Below, piece after piece: positions 14,401 to 27,044 of a stretch of DNA of 64,000 nucleotides (position 1 is its first letter; every line of letters begins with the position of its first letter). The stretch comes from Fasciolopsis buskii (lineage: Eukaryota > Platyhelminthes > Trematoda > Plagiorchiida > Fasciolidae): contig LUCM01009133.1 in assembly GCA_008360955.1 (NCBI GenBank), forward strand, positions 9,924 through 73,923, read 5' to 3'. Position numbers and translations under genes: made by a program. The notes below the pieces were generated by a model. The model searched no databases. It saw only the letters and a list, made by a program, of their open reading frames with translations, and had not been told where the DNA came from.

Positions 14401-17400
14401 TTCGTTTAACCTTGTTATGCAAATTCTCGCATATAACTCCTTGTAGGGGTAGCATGTGAAGTTGTCTCGATACTTACTTCTCAATCACCACGTTAATCCT
14501 CGAAGTATGGTCCGACTTGTTGCATATAGCCAAAAATTTTATTTATTCTGTCCGTTTATTCATTCTTTTCCATGAATAAGAAAACTGATCATTTATCGGC
14601 CTCGTGAACCAATATATTTACTGTTTTATTTTTTGATGGCTTCTCAGTTAAACAACGATCGGCAGCACCTTTGGCTTATGGGTGCGGAAAGCTATTGATG
14701 CAAAACATCAACTTGTTAAGTCTTGGACCAACCGGGTTTGTAGGAGAACTTAGTAATGTGATTCCTAACTTGATCATTAACATTCTCAGATTGAAGACAA
14801 GTGTTCATATGAATCACTGATTGACTCAGCGACTTTCAGAGCATGTACCGATATTGTTATCAAAATTGATGCCCAATCCTCCATGACCTCATACACCGAA
14901 GCGAAATCTCCGGCCTGTTCACCCATGAAACACACGGTAGGACTGGGTCACAAGGTGGGTCTTACGCGATCTTTCGCAGTTATAGTACGCAACACAAACT
15001 TCAAACTGCTGAGGTTCACTGGAGCCGCACTTATCAGCATGCTTCACTCCGTGCATCCTAAGTGTTAGTCTACCTTGGCATTAACCCGTGATATTCCTCC
15101 GTGTGTCAGTCGACCTCATCAGGAACGGCATATTTATAAAACGTTGATAGCAGGTTCGAGAACGATGTTCTTTCTCGCAGCTCAGTTTCAACAGGATGGT
15201 AATGGTTTTTTTGCTGGGTTGGGAAATTTGATTGCGAACGTTTCATCGCCAGCAGAGGTGATATCGTCAGTGCAATGATATGACAGTATAATATTTTGTT
15301 TCCTAATTTAGTGTGTAATACGTATGCAATTTTTTGTTTCCTTTGAAATCACTGACCCTCCCAATGAATGATGATGAGTTAATCTTTCAACGAATAAGTT
15401 TTATCTCACAAACATGAATACTTTCTTGTTCACCGCTACTGTTCGTAATTATCTAATGGGTTCCAGGAGTCGAACACAGAACCACCGGCTGTAAGTAAAA
15501 TGCATTATGACCTATAACTAATGGCTGCTTCTCAACGTCTTTCTTGGTACTATGAATAGTAGCCCCATTTTGTTACGAACTTTGGGATTCTAAACAGCCG
15601 GTGCTCACAATAAGTACGGCAGTAGACAGCGTACGTTAAGATAACAGCGGGTCACTTTGTGTTGTTAGGAGTTTAGAATGGTTAGATTAATGAGTAAGTC
15701 AAATTTCACTTGCAGTATTGTTTACTAGGTCGAACGGGTAATAAATTTTCCACCCTAGGTTTCATATAAGTTCTAATTTACTGCTAAAAATTCTCTTTGG
15801 TGCACCGGTCACCGAAAATATTCCACCATCTATTCACGAAGTACCACGATTGAAAAACAAATAGGTGACCAAATCATGTTTTACGTACTTGGGTATTCTA
15901 ATGGTGCTACTAATTACGAATATTAATTGGAATGTGATTTCGTCAACGTTAGAGTGTATGGGTGCATGTGATAGGGCTGAAGAATGTATAGTGTAAATGA
16001 AGATGCCCGTGTTTCCATGGTTTGTTGGAGTCACACCATAAACAAGCTAACCTCACACCTCTGTAATGTCTCGCAGGTATACGCTTCATGTCCTGACAAT
16101 AAAACTATTAGCTAAACTTTATGCTAATTACGTAAGACCACAATGCGTGTCAATAAGTATGAATCCGGAGGAGGTTGGCTTCATATAAACCTATTGGTCT
16201 TTTGATTTGCTAGGATCAGTCAATGTGATTCAGTAAAGTATCAGAGAATCTGCTCTATAAACAGCAAACAAATTTTTCTTGCTTGCCGTCAATGATGATG
16301 ACATTGCTATCTAACTCTTTGAGTGAAAAGTGCAGCATAGGTAATAAAGTGTTTCCCGGGTCCCAAGGGATATTTTGCATCTGGAGATTGTCATTTCGTA
16401 TCTCCTCAAAGTAACGGGCTGTTTATTTTGAAAAAAAAAACAGACTTTTTGCCGCTTCACAACTTGCTGCAATGCTCTTAATGGTCACTCAACACCCATC
16501 ACAAAAAATCATGGATACGATGCTACCGAATGCCTATCCCCGGATCCGCAAATGCCTCTGTAAATTAATGGCCATCTACTGGTTCCCAGGTCATGAAAAT
16601 CGCCGCATGGGAATGACCTGAATCGGTGGCTTATGACAGACTGAAAATACACAAGCAGTGGAGAATAATATAAGAAAGTGTATCCACGCACATTTACTTT
16701 GTGCTCTGATGTTGACGAATTAAAATCTGCGACAATACTATTGAACACCTTGAGAGACTGCGAGTTTGACTGTTTTCAGTCATTACCTTGCTTGTTTTTC
16801 TTCAACCTTTAGATAACATGCACACTGTAAATTATGCTTCTGTTTGGTAAGAATCCGGGGCTAGTTACCAACAAAAACGAGTAAAAACAGCTGCAGCTGG
16901 ATAAAGATCATTGTGGCAGCATCAATACAACTTTCTATTTTTCAATTCTGCTCCCACGGAATGAATTATTCAACAGTGTGATTATTCTCCCATCTAAATC
17001 GCATTACCCTCGGAATACTAACACACTTTCAATAGCCACGAAGGCGTGCGTAATTTGTTGCGGGATGCGTGCTTATCTGACGAACAGAAGTAGGAAGCAA
17101 TAGAAAATAATTGTGAAGGTAAGTTCGGTCGATGTACTGTTTAGTTAACATATCACCCTTACCTTTTCCGTTATCGCATGCATCACGGTCAAAGGGCCGA
17201 AGTAAAATAATGCACCTACTAAGGTACACTCTGGTACCTGCCAGAAGAACCAACAGTTAAACAAAAAACGACGCTGAGTTTTGTACTTGCTATCGAAGAC
17301 ACGGATGTTCCAAGCTGTATTGACGGAAGAAAATCCGACAACATTCATACAATTATTCCCGGCAAAATCACATGAAGATGGCAGAATTTTGATCTTTGTG

Positions 17401-20400
17401 GACCTTAAACGCTGGCATAACGAGGACAAAGAACAAAACCGCACAAGGTGTATGCCCAAACAAAACACGGAGTGAGGGTACAGCTGAAGATGGCTGACGA
17501 TTTACTCGTTTGTCACGCTTGCTGACTGAAGCGCCGTTTAGGCGAAGAGCATAAATCCGAGTTGAAATGCACAGGACCACAAGTGCGTGTGCCCTTACCG
17601 GATACAAAGGCTTCCTTGCCACTTTTCTGTCTGCCTATTTGATTTTTCCCAGGCGTTTGCATACTCATTCGGGAAATTCTTTTTTAGTTGTTAATGTGGA
17701 CGTTTTTAAGTGGTGCTTCTGGAATAGCAAGTTTTCACAAATTAAAAGCTGTGCATACAATTTCATTCTTTTTACCCGGGCCATTACTTTGCATGCTGTT
17801 TTCAACACAGTCAGTGATCAATAAATGGAGAGTTATTATCCTGTAATGGATTTTGCCTGTTGTGTTTTGAACTGACAAGTGACACCATGGCCACACGATA
17901 AGGTTGAATTCAAAATGGGGGTCGAGAGTTTCTCTTTTAATTTATTCTGTGAGAATTACTGTAAAACTCGATCCGATGTAACAGAATTTTTTATGTATGC
18001 CGGATGCGTGATAGGAGAAAGAAGAAATAATTTCAGGTGTAGGTAGCACTGTGTGTGTGTGTTTGTTTGCGTGTGTATTCAAGTCTGTATGCCCGTGTGC
18101 CAATTCCCATGCAAAGATGTCCTTGTATATGGGAAGAAGTAAACTGTCTTGTGTGCGTTGTTCAGTTTGTCGGAGATGAAAAGATCCTAAAATGCGACTG
18201 GCAATGAGTTTATGAACAAGTAAATTTTTATGGAAATGCAAACGAAAGATCACGAGAAGCAAGATAGAACCACGGGTTGACTGAGCACAAGAATTGTGAT
18301 TCCGTAATAGTGAAGCTTGTTCGTATAAATCTCCCACGCTATTTTGCATTTTCCATGTATCAGTATGTCTGTGCATGTGAGAGGGAAAAGTTAGCTTGTT
18401 GTTAGTGAGTATTCAATCGCATCAACTGTAAGCCTGCTGAAAAAATTAGGAAATTGATTTTTGTAAGTTCCGTTTCGAAAAGACGCGGTGTAGGTGATCG
18501 CGGCAGCATCTACTTATGTGCATGTCTTCATGGATGTATGTGTGTATGTACGGAAATATGTATGTATTCACTCATGTATGTTGCACCTATGTGCTTACTT
18601 GTGGATTCGCGTTTCGGTGGGAGAGCTTAAAAATACGGAAATATATATATACATGTTCCGCTCCGGTGTCTTCTGAATGTAATAATAAGTTTTGGTGAAA
18701 ATTTTTGGGATTCCAGGCTAAAGACCAGAAATGAAGACAGTTCTGATGAGTCGGATCGAGAGAAAGATACTCAGTATAAGCAACGGATTTGAAAGAAATA
18801 GGGGAAAAAGGTATGCGTGGGTATATAATATGGAGTACCAAACTTCGGTGAGTAATACAATAAACACAGGAAATCCAAAAAAGTGGATATTTAAATGTTT
18901 GGCACCGGCGTCCGGAACAATAACTGTTATGTGTTTTCACAGATGGTGAACAGGCCTACTCAGGCGTGATTTGCGGGCGAGTGATATCCTGCTCCAGAAA
19001 ATCTGAAGAGTGGGTAACGCATGTTGAACTGAATTAGCTCGAAACTTTGCTTAACGTGTTTTGTCTTATTGCGATTTGTGCGAATAGTTCCCCCAGTAGC
19101 CAAAGGTTTTTCATTTGGTCTCAGCTTGCTGAAAACTGGCAAAGTCTCGGCATGACGCACAACACTGATAACGGTACAAAGTAAATTTGCAGAGTTCAAC
19201 CCTCTTAGGACAATGTTTGGAGAAGTCGACGCATTCTGAAACAAAAATACATACAAATTAATGAACCGTTCCGGATTGCATTTATCTTCTAAATTCGCTT
19301 AAAACCATTTCAATTTTTCCAAACCAGACATTTTGAAGGGTATAATACCTGCAATTCAAATCAACGGAGTAAAAAATATTGCTAATGCCATACTAATCAG
19401 GGCAGATTTACAGAAACCGTCAAAGGAACTATTGATAGTGAATATGAAGGAAATGAATTTCCCCTCTGGACGTATTGCAGTTATAAACATTCGGTAGCAA
19501 GCATAACCCGATGTCTGGTAGGAAACTTACGTAACAATCTGAAAACCTTGCGGTTGACAAAATAATCACCAATGGACAAACTGCAAAGCAAGCGAGATAT
19601 CACAGTCACATAAACTAACAGTGGTATCTTGACCTCTGTCAAATGTCAGTAGGATGAGATAGAACTCCGCGTAGACGATTGGAATAAAGTTTCAGTTTTC
19701 TCCAATGATACTGATAGGCCTAAGGGTGCTCAATAGTTCTGATACCGGACAAAGATTGGTTTTCAAATCATCCTCACCGACAACATTGTTTTTGTGGTGT
19801 AAAACCGTCGCATATCGGTTTAACAATCTCGCTCCACTGTGTAAAGCCCACAGACAAGGGATTTACACTTAAGCTGCGGTCTTTGGCTATTGAAGCGATG
19901 AAATCTCTTATTTTGTGATAAATCTTGCTCCATAAATTTTGGCACACTGCGACACTAGTAGTGTAGATTGTACTGGCTTTCGTAAACCAAACGAATAAGT
20001 CCTGTACCCGTTCCTCCCTTAAGTACATCCATTATTCTGTGACATGACGTTTTCTCCAGAGAAGTGATTTCTTCACTGAATTGCTCGTTACGTGATATCA
20101 ACGCTCAAACGATCACTAAGGCATCACGGAAGCACCACATACTCGATTTCGTTTCCGTTAGGAATCGTCAGCACTATGCATCTGACAAACCCGAACCAGG
20201 ATGCAGCCCGAGGCTATCGATTGCGAGTAAAACGCCTTAGCCATTGTGATATCGGGCATAATCTGAATGGTTTGTTGAACTTCATCATGTAATGTTAAGC
20301 CTGTACCTTACTGATTTGAACATTGGTAACAGACGACGAATGATTTTGTGAACCATGTAAAATATCGACACTAATCAAATATTTTCTTGTTTAAACGGAT

Positions 20401-21940
20401 AATGAAATTTATTACTAATTAGCCGTTTGAAAGGTGGGATTTGTGGATTGAACAAATATTATTTGAGAATGCAGTAGAAAATGTATTCAAACCAGTATTA
20501 TCAAATCTGAGTCCAAAAAAGGGAAATCAAGTTTGTAATAAACAAGGAAATTCAACCTGTTTCATATCATCCGTAACGTTCTCCATCCCCGATATTGTTT
20601 GTACTAATTAAAGGTATCCAGATTTGGGTTATCAGGGTTACTCTTTCGATGAAATTAGTAGGATTAACTGTATTGTGGTCAAAGTTGCTAGCTGTTTTAC
20701 TTGTCAGCTTACATGGCTAACGATTTTATTGCTGCTGAACTTTGAAGCATGGCAATAAAAAACATTTCCGTCGGATTGACCATGAAATAGCTTGTAGAAG
20801 GTAAACTATACTTTCAGCTTCGCCTAAGCCATTCTCGAGGTTTTGTATTTAATAACTGAGCACATGGAAAATCGATCCGTGGATATCACTGAATAGGTAA
20901 ATCAACCGGAGAATCATCAAATTATGCTCTCCACAAGATATCCTTGCCTCGTTCTCGCGCTCAACATGCAACGGTAAGCTGGATTTGGTCAACTGAAGTT
21001 AAGGAAACATACATCGTCATCATCAGCATCATCGTTCAGCCATCAACTGACAGTCAAACCCAACTGATCACTGCATTTTTCCCATCATGTTACACGCTGC
21101 TATATAAAGGATATATTTAAAAGGTAGACATGCAGTGGATCTGAAGGGAAAGATAAAGGAAAGGACGTAGTAATCAACGCAAGAGATGTACCGCATCATG
21201 TGGTGACCTTCACGCGGCTTGTTCCAGTCCGTGGGAGAAACGAAAAATAGGGCACAGTGTGGCAAACGAGTGTTCGTTATATCCAGCTCAAGGTCTAACC
21301 AGTGACATCTGCTAAGCGCGATCTGGCTTGACAGGGTCCGCTGTACCGGTACCCCTCACATGATTTCGAGACTGCAGATCGCTCAGCTGGCCACTCGATC
21401 CAGTCGGAGTGACACTGCGCGAACAACAATGATCGAAAACCTCCAGGCAATGATCTTCGGTAAGAAATCTCTATCTTCGAATCCACACAACAGAACCCCA
21501 CGCCGTGAGGTAAAATGCGTGCAACTTTTCAACTTAAGTGAAATGCCCGTCGCTCCCATTCTGATACCATGCGATGATTCTTAGCCAAGCAGCTGCCTAG
21601 TTGGTTGAAACGGCCAACGATGATCAGTTTCTGTCTGTCGAAAGTCGCGTTGAAAACTACTGACCTCCACACTTATATTAACACTTTACAATTTGAGGGT
21701 ATAAAGCATTTGCCGAAAAGAGATAATTCTCTTGCCAGCCTGCCTAGCACACTTTAGGCATATATGAACATTGGAACAATGCACACAAGATCGTCTGTGC
21801 AATTCAAGCCGTACTGCTGTTCCTAATTTTCAACGTCGAAGCACTTCTAAAATAACCCGTGTATGACGCGTTTAATCAAGAAGGGTGAAAATGAACACCC
21901 TGATGGAAAACCGGTAGCCGTAGTGAATGAAACTGGTAGT
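11411..21940. other. sequence without a supported gene
   Basis: AT-rich DNA with short ORFs only. Small GT-rich tracts (about 18051-18076) and a short TA run (about 18641-18652) are present. A C-terminal QKQCCR on the minus strand near 19785 was considered as part of a PLAC module and rejected. Confidence 0.5.
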
Positions 21941-22670
21941 TCACCACATACGTTTACTCGACCATTTGTATGGAAGTTCAGTAATCGTAGGATTTTCACA
22001 AACACTGAATAATACTGTGTGGCCTACTGAATCGAGACCAAATTTCAAGTCGCGGAACAACCGCAACTGTCGAAAAGCCGTGCTGGAAAAAACTAAATGA
22101 TTGCCTATGCGAAACCCAAGAAGTATATGCCGATTATCTTTACGTTGAGTGGTCAAAGCACAACCGCCAATTAAACAAGCTTCTGACGTCCTAAGTTTCC
22201 TGACTTGTGCATCAAAATCACCAGCTAGCACCATAATTTCAAAGTCTTTAGTCCTGCAAACTAGAGTGATGGAATCAGCATAAACTAGTTTTGTAAACTG
22301 TCAGCTCTGTAGTTTGCTGGTGCTTATGCAGAGTTGAAAAACAAGCTGTCCATAATGCAGTTATCCTTTCGAAGACACAACGATTCCTAAAGTTTTATGG
22401 CAAATAAGCGAATACCACCACGATTCATTCTAAAAGCGGTGCTTCAAAATTTTCAGACATGACTATTCTTCCACCCCGATTGCCCCCTTCTTGAGCTGTT
22501 TCGTCTCCTGAGTAATGTAGGGGAAATCGTGAATAGATATGAGGCGCATTTAGCTGAAATTTTAGTCGATTATTGGATTTGCTTTCCATTGATGCAACAG
22601 ATATCAATAACCACTGAGTCCATTGCCAGCGCTCAACATGCTTGTTGACAAGGCTGCATGAAGGTAACAA
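21941..22670 (-). pseudogene. decayed LINE (non-LTR retrotransposon) endonuclease domain
   Basis: Two minus-strand frames are collinear with the apurinic-type endonuclease of flatworm LINEs. The upstream one (22568-22428) reads LNAPHIYSRF, then YSGDETAQEGG and VMSENFEAPLL, matching the stretch where these enzymes have a substrate-loop G-V-x-x-A-L-S motif. The second (22234-21941) starts VLAGDFDAQVRKL, the D-F-N-A-Q catalytic motif with Asp in place of Asn, then TTQRKDNRHILL (normally Q-R-x-D-N-G) and STAFRQLRLF. It ends ITELPYKW, where functional copies have the D-H-I active-site region. The gap of about 63 codons between them is the expected spacing but contains stops. The DHI motif is lost, so the copy is dead. 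Homologous 5' sequence may extend to about 23200. Confidence 0.62.
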
Positions 22671-25600
22671 AACGGAAGGTGTAGAGATTCAGAGGCCGAC
22701 GAAGCTCGAGAAAATATCAGCTGGCGTTTTGCAGAGGGCGTAAATACTGTTTGACAACGAACCGTTGCAAGCATTGGAAATGGTGTCTGGGAGATCAGTG
22801 TGAATAAGCAGAAGGGAAAAGAGAGATGGCTGAAGATATAAGATAGAGTGAATAAAAAGGGGGACTTTGAGCAGGGGCATAATTAGCACTACGCACACCG
22901 CTCGATGCCTCGGGCAGCAACATCCTGACAGACCAAGTATGAAATAGTTTGTATACCTGTAACTCATCAGGGGTGGCGCACCGGTACTGCTAGGAGGTCT
23001 AACTGCTAAATATGAATGCAATTAGGATCCTTAACCAAAGGGTTTGGTCCTAACAAGCACCGTCTACACGATAGTGGTTGAGGGAAGGTGACTGGTTGAG
23101 ACCCATCTGCTTGGTCAATTATTATTCCACTCATTCTTTCCACTAAGTTTCCCACCCCAATCAACCACAAAGAGGAGAACCAGGAGGCTTCTTCGCCTAA
23201 CATCTACCCGTTAACCATCCAAGCTTACTTGAATCTTCGGCTTCAGATACCTCGTTTGGTTTTGGAGGTGCGCAAGCTTGCGCATCTTGTCAATGAGCAA
23301 CCTAATTTTGAATGTTACTTTTGAACGCCACTCACTAATGTAGTAATTATCTCCTCAGGTGCTTGTTGTTAACTCCTTTCCATTATCTTACTGATGATTC
23401 GGCAATGGTTGCAGTTTTTACGGAAGGGGCGGCAACCATCGAAATACTGCCATTTTGGGAAATGACGGGTAGGGTAAGACCGTAAAACATGACATTCATA
23501 CTCACGTGCTACCAAAATGACTTCTTGATCACGTTCAGCAACAAAAAAGTAATGAAATACTTATTAAAATGGACGCAGTCTAGCTGCTGAAATTTCCAGT
23601 CTACTTCTAAATCGTGTTTGAAAACTGTCCATCTATGAGTAATGAGCTTCATATAACTTCCATTTAGATGTACTTTTGATATTTGTTAATTTTCTGCAAG
23701 TGCCTAGGATCTCTTAGCACTAACCGAGTTAAAATGATGCTACCAGGAAGCCTTAAAGCGTCTCAATGAAAGGGAATCTCAAGGAAATTTTGCCCTAAGT
23801 GGTTTGGACACATCCTGGCTATCAGCCCTCGCCGGTGCCAGATGAGGGCGCTGTCCAGACTGACTTCATCTACTCATTAGTATTTAAGTAGATGAGTTAT
23901 GAACAAAGCAAAAAGAAATTTGATTCCGTACATTCCTTGGGCGTACTCCGGGATGAACATAATTGGGTCAAGTTCAAGGCTAAAGGGCCAAAGGTTAATG
24001 GCGGTGCACAGTGAATTGCGATGATTTTCAGCTTTCACTTTCAAATTTCTAGTTGCAGTCATAAGGTGTCAGAGGCAGTTATTTTAGCTCTCCGGTGAAC
24101 ATACTCGGATGTGAAAGTGAAAACTATTCTGGATGCATATGTGCAAATATGTTTGATCAACAATTACTAACAATCCTTTATGACAAATGATGGTACTATC
24201 ACAAGAACAACTTAAAACATTTTTGATAGTTTTCTTTGAAAGCGAATTTACGGGAGAAAAAGCCAAAAGAGAGCAATGTTCTTTTAGCAACAAAAAATTA
24301 TCACTCTCAGTTCGTGGAAAGAAGAGTTTGTGATATTCAGTCTTCATTAAGAACTAGTGTCTTATGAGATTGCTTGCTGTTTTTCTTACGAAACCAAAAA
24401 CTTCAGCCGCTAGCTTTATTCAAGTTGCCCACGATCGGCTCTCGAAAACCAAGCGGACCCTTTCTATATGAACGGTGACAGTTTTACAGTCTACAGAAAA
24501 ATGCTTCCCTTGAACATCTCTCTTGGGAAATAACAATGCTTATATTTGTTGTTTGAAAATATTTGCCACTTCTGTGAACTTGTGCAAACATAGGGTTGTT
24601 TTCAATAAATGATTCTGTTCTGTATCAATAATTTATTCACACTAGTAATCAATATACTGGGCTTGTTGTTGACTTATACGAAAACTCATCAACAGTTCAT
24701 TGTTCGGTGAGTGGGCTTTGGTTTGCTCAGTAAGCACCTTATCTGGTGAGTAGTCAGAGAAAAATGCCGATTGTTTTAAATCTCCGATGTTGCTAATAGC
24801 GTTCTAAAAGCGGTTATCGGATAAATAATGTGTTGAACATTAAGCACATTTTGCATAATGCAGTTTGTTCCAGGCTATACCTTTTCAAAAGGCAGTCGGA
24901 ATAAGTTTAATAACTTTGGACAGCTGCATTTCACGCAGTGGTTGCATATTGGATAAATTACCTTCAAGCATGCAGAAGACTGGACTGGGATTCACCAATT
25001 CGCGGGGTCTCTGGTGCCTGTCTGAAATCAGCCTATAGTTCAGAGGTCGGGTTTATACTACAGCTAGAAGGTAGAAATTGCCCTAAGGCTCAGACACATG
25101 GCCGTTGAGAACGGATGTGCGATGACTTTCGGTGTTTAAACACCGACGACAATCACCCAGAGGTTGAGTAGCTGGAGCAGGCAGTGAATGCGAATGGATG
25201 AAAGGCGTTGGATAGCTTTTTACACATGTTTGCAGAATGTCTGGCTCGTTTTACGTCGTTCTGTGAAGCAGGTAGTATTTGGAATATGGTTAGAGGTGAT
25301 CAGTCAATGAGACGGGTGAAAAGTAGAGAGACTTTTATCATTGCGCTAACCGGTTTATGTCGCTTTAGAGTCCACGAGACAGCAGGCGAAATAGCTCAAT
25401 GGCTTTATCAAATTTAAAGTCATTTGTCTTTTCTGTAGTTCCATAGCTAACGACCGAGTAGTCTACTTCCCACCATCTCTCGTTCCTTTTTTTCTTTTGA
25501 GTAGGTGATACTGCCTGGTAACAACTAGAACCTGAACAAGTTAAGGCAAGATTAATTGTGCTGATTGTGCATTAGAAAAATCGATAGGTCCTCTTATGTG

Positions 25601-25799
25601 TTAATGTGACTGGGTTACCGTAAGCAGCAAGTGTTCGTATGCAGAATTTATAGACAGTTAGATCTATCAACAGCTTAGAAAAAATGTCTTTGTTTTTCTT
25701 CCCACTGGTGTTTCGTATTTTGTAAGCACAGTATCCCGACAAACTGACAAACCACAACGACTGCGGTTCTCCGATATGCATGCTAGTTTAAGGACTCAC
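22671..25799. other. sequence downstream of the last identified TSP1 exon; possible LINE 5' part at the left
   Basis: The stretch 22689-23203 on the minus strand has two ORFs with scattered CCC-P-R-H-R and W-L-I-G-V-G motifs that could be the 5' part of the LINE at 21941-22670; this is uncertain. The remainder should contain the 3' end of the ADAMTS-like gene. No PLAC-coding exon, stop or poly(A) signal could be assigned. Confidence 0.4.
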
Positions 25800-25953
25800 C
25801 TAACTGACAAGGTGGTGCCTCACACTGCTCAATCACTTCCGGGATCGGTATCTGATTGGCATAGCACAATGGTCCAGCAGGCACACCATTATGTGACCAA
25901 ACACAAATAAGCTGTCGAGCACGGACACCGACGCCACCACAGGAACGCGAGCA
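25800..25953 (-). CDS. ADAMTSL: ADAMTS-like protein, exon completing TSP1 repeat 6
   Basis: This exon is 154 bases. It starts in phase 0 after acceptor cattttttacag and ends in phase 1 at CAG TTA G/gtgagt. It reads CSRSCGGVGVRARQLIC, then PLC, EQC and APPC: the full Cys set of a TSP1 repeat whose Trp pair (WNVSSW) is in the upstream exon. All three preceding junctions are phase 0, so the phase-1 donor marks a change of module. In ADAMTSL proteins the last TSP1 repeats are followed by a short PLAC module (six Cys, with a CC-x2-C end) before the stop. A matching phase-1 acceptor exon was sought on the minus strand below 25800 and not identified, so the C-terminus is open. Confidence 0.85.
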
Positions 25954-26485
25954 CTGTAAAAAATGTGTTCACATACTAACCAGTATTTGGAGATAAAATA
26001 AGTGAAAGTGAAATTTGTTGATTGCTTTACAATATTGAAGCATTATATTTGGCAGCAGTTACTGGTATATCGACTTACTCTCAGACGACTACTGAGAGTG
26101 CTGACAACAATTGTGGCCATAAGGGCTAATAAAAGTAAGGCTGCTCGGCAAAGAACTTGCAGTAGGAGAACACTTCTTCGGAAGCACCCGAGCAATATAG
26201 GTGTCCATCAAGTATGCATAGTAGGGTCTTTCTTATCCATCTACTGCTGCAACTCGCAGAATTTTCACGGTTTGTTCAATTTCAGTTCGGTTTGACCTGG
26301 AAGTCTGTTACACAAAACATAATAGACCCGGTTTCTTTCATGATCAAAGTTAGCAGCGCCAACATTTAAGAGACGGAGTAGCTTGCACCATTGCGTTGAA
26401 AACCAAATGGAAATTGCGATGTTGGTTGCACAAATTGCTAGGTTTTCCAAACACAACAGAATTGAATCCCAATCTCAGGACTACT

Positions 26486-26487
<2 letters not shown>

Positions 26488-26517
<30 letters not shown>
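26488..26517. repeat. (TA)n microsatellite bounding the hammerhead element
   Basis: An uninterrupted TA run of about 30 bases directly abuts the first inverted-repeat arm at 26518. Confidence 0.95.
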
Positions 26518-26520
<3 letters not shown>

Positions 26521-26560
26521 GGAAGTAGTATCTGGATGCGTAAACAAAATTTGCCCGGGA

Positions 26561-26603
26561 GCACACGACCGGTTTCGCGGTTATTGTCGCTCGTCAGGTA
26601 TGC
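26561..26603 (-). ncRNA. hammerhead ribozyme (type I, minimal)
   Basis: Reading the minus strand from 26603: helix I 5' strand GCATAC; core CTGACGA (26597-26591); helix II GCG/CGC with loop ACAATAAC; core GAAA (26576-26573); helix III CC/GG; then TC; and helix I 3' strand GTGTGC (26566-26561). Helix I pairs over six positions, one of them a G-U wobble. All invariant core positions of a hammerhead (CUGANGA, GAAA, UH before the scissile bond) are present, and cleavage would fall after C at 26567. Helix III is only CCGG without a loop, so folding as a dimer is likelier than as a monomer. Very short helix III is typical of hammerheads found in Penelope-like elements and other retroelements. Confidence 0.7.
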
Positions 26604-26849
26604 GTACCCGATGCTCTCTTGTCCAAACATCCACTTACTTGTACACTCGGAATTGATTGATATTTCTCACCAGAATCGAATCTGTAGCAACAGGAGTGTG
26701 TATGGAAGCTCTTCGTCGAAGAGTCCACAGAAGAATCACAACTGTGATTCGTTGATAATTCTTTGTCAGTTGGGCTGAGCCAACCTTAGGAACGAGGGCA
26801 GAATGCCCCGGGCAAATTTTGTTTACGCATCCAGATACTACTTCCTGCT

Positions 26850-26872
26850 TATATATATATACATACGTATAT
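26850..26872. repeat. TA-rich tract inside the hammerhead element
   Basis: An interrupted TA tract (tatatatatatacatacgtata) lies between the second A arm and the second B arm. It acts as the spacer of the 150-bp inverted repeat. Confidence 0.85.
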
Positions 26873-27021
26873 TCTGGGGCATTCTGCCCTCGTTCCTAAG
26901 GTTGGCTCAGCCCAACTGACAAAGAATTATCAACGAATCACAGTTGTGATTCTTCTGTGGACTCTTCGACGAAGAGCTTCCATACACACTCCTGTTGCTA
27001 CAGATTCGATTCTGGTGAGAA

Positions 27022-27044
27022 ATATATATATATATATATATATA
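27022..27044. repeat. (AT)n microsatellite at the right edge of the hammerhead element
   Basis: The AT run begins inside the last bases of the second B arm and marks the right boundary of the element. Confidence 0.95.

Larger units (their letters stand above)
26488..27044. mobile_element. non-autonomous Penelope-like element remnant: interlocked inverted repeats with TA tracts and a hammerhead
   Basis: Two perfect inverted repeats interlock. Arm A (26518-26559, 42 bp) matches the reverse complement of 26807-26848. Arm B (26660-26809, 150 bp) matches the reverse complement of 26876-27025 with no difference seen. B and the second A arm overlap by three bases at a CCCCGGG junction. TA runs lie at 26488-26517, 26850-26872 and 27022-27044, at the outer edges and between the arms. 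The single-copy part between the first A arm and B holds a minus-strand hammerhead ribozyme core. Hammerheads in the terminal repeats are a known property of Penelope-like retroelements. No reverse transcriptase or GIY-YIG coding sequence is seen, so this would be terminal-repeat material only. The perfect arms suggest a recent event or gene conversion. Confidence 0.6.

Noticed and set aside
19774..20028. Minus-strand ORF ending VKPICDGFTPQKQCCR before a gtgagg donor, like part of a PLAC module
   Set aside because: The earlier Cys positions and the CC-x2-C end are missing, and it lies about 6 kb from the last TSP1 exon without a supporting acceptor.
25572..25781. Minus-strand ORF just after the last TSP1 exon
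   Set aside because: Too few cysteines and no phase-1 acceptor; does not look like PLAC.
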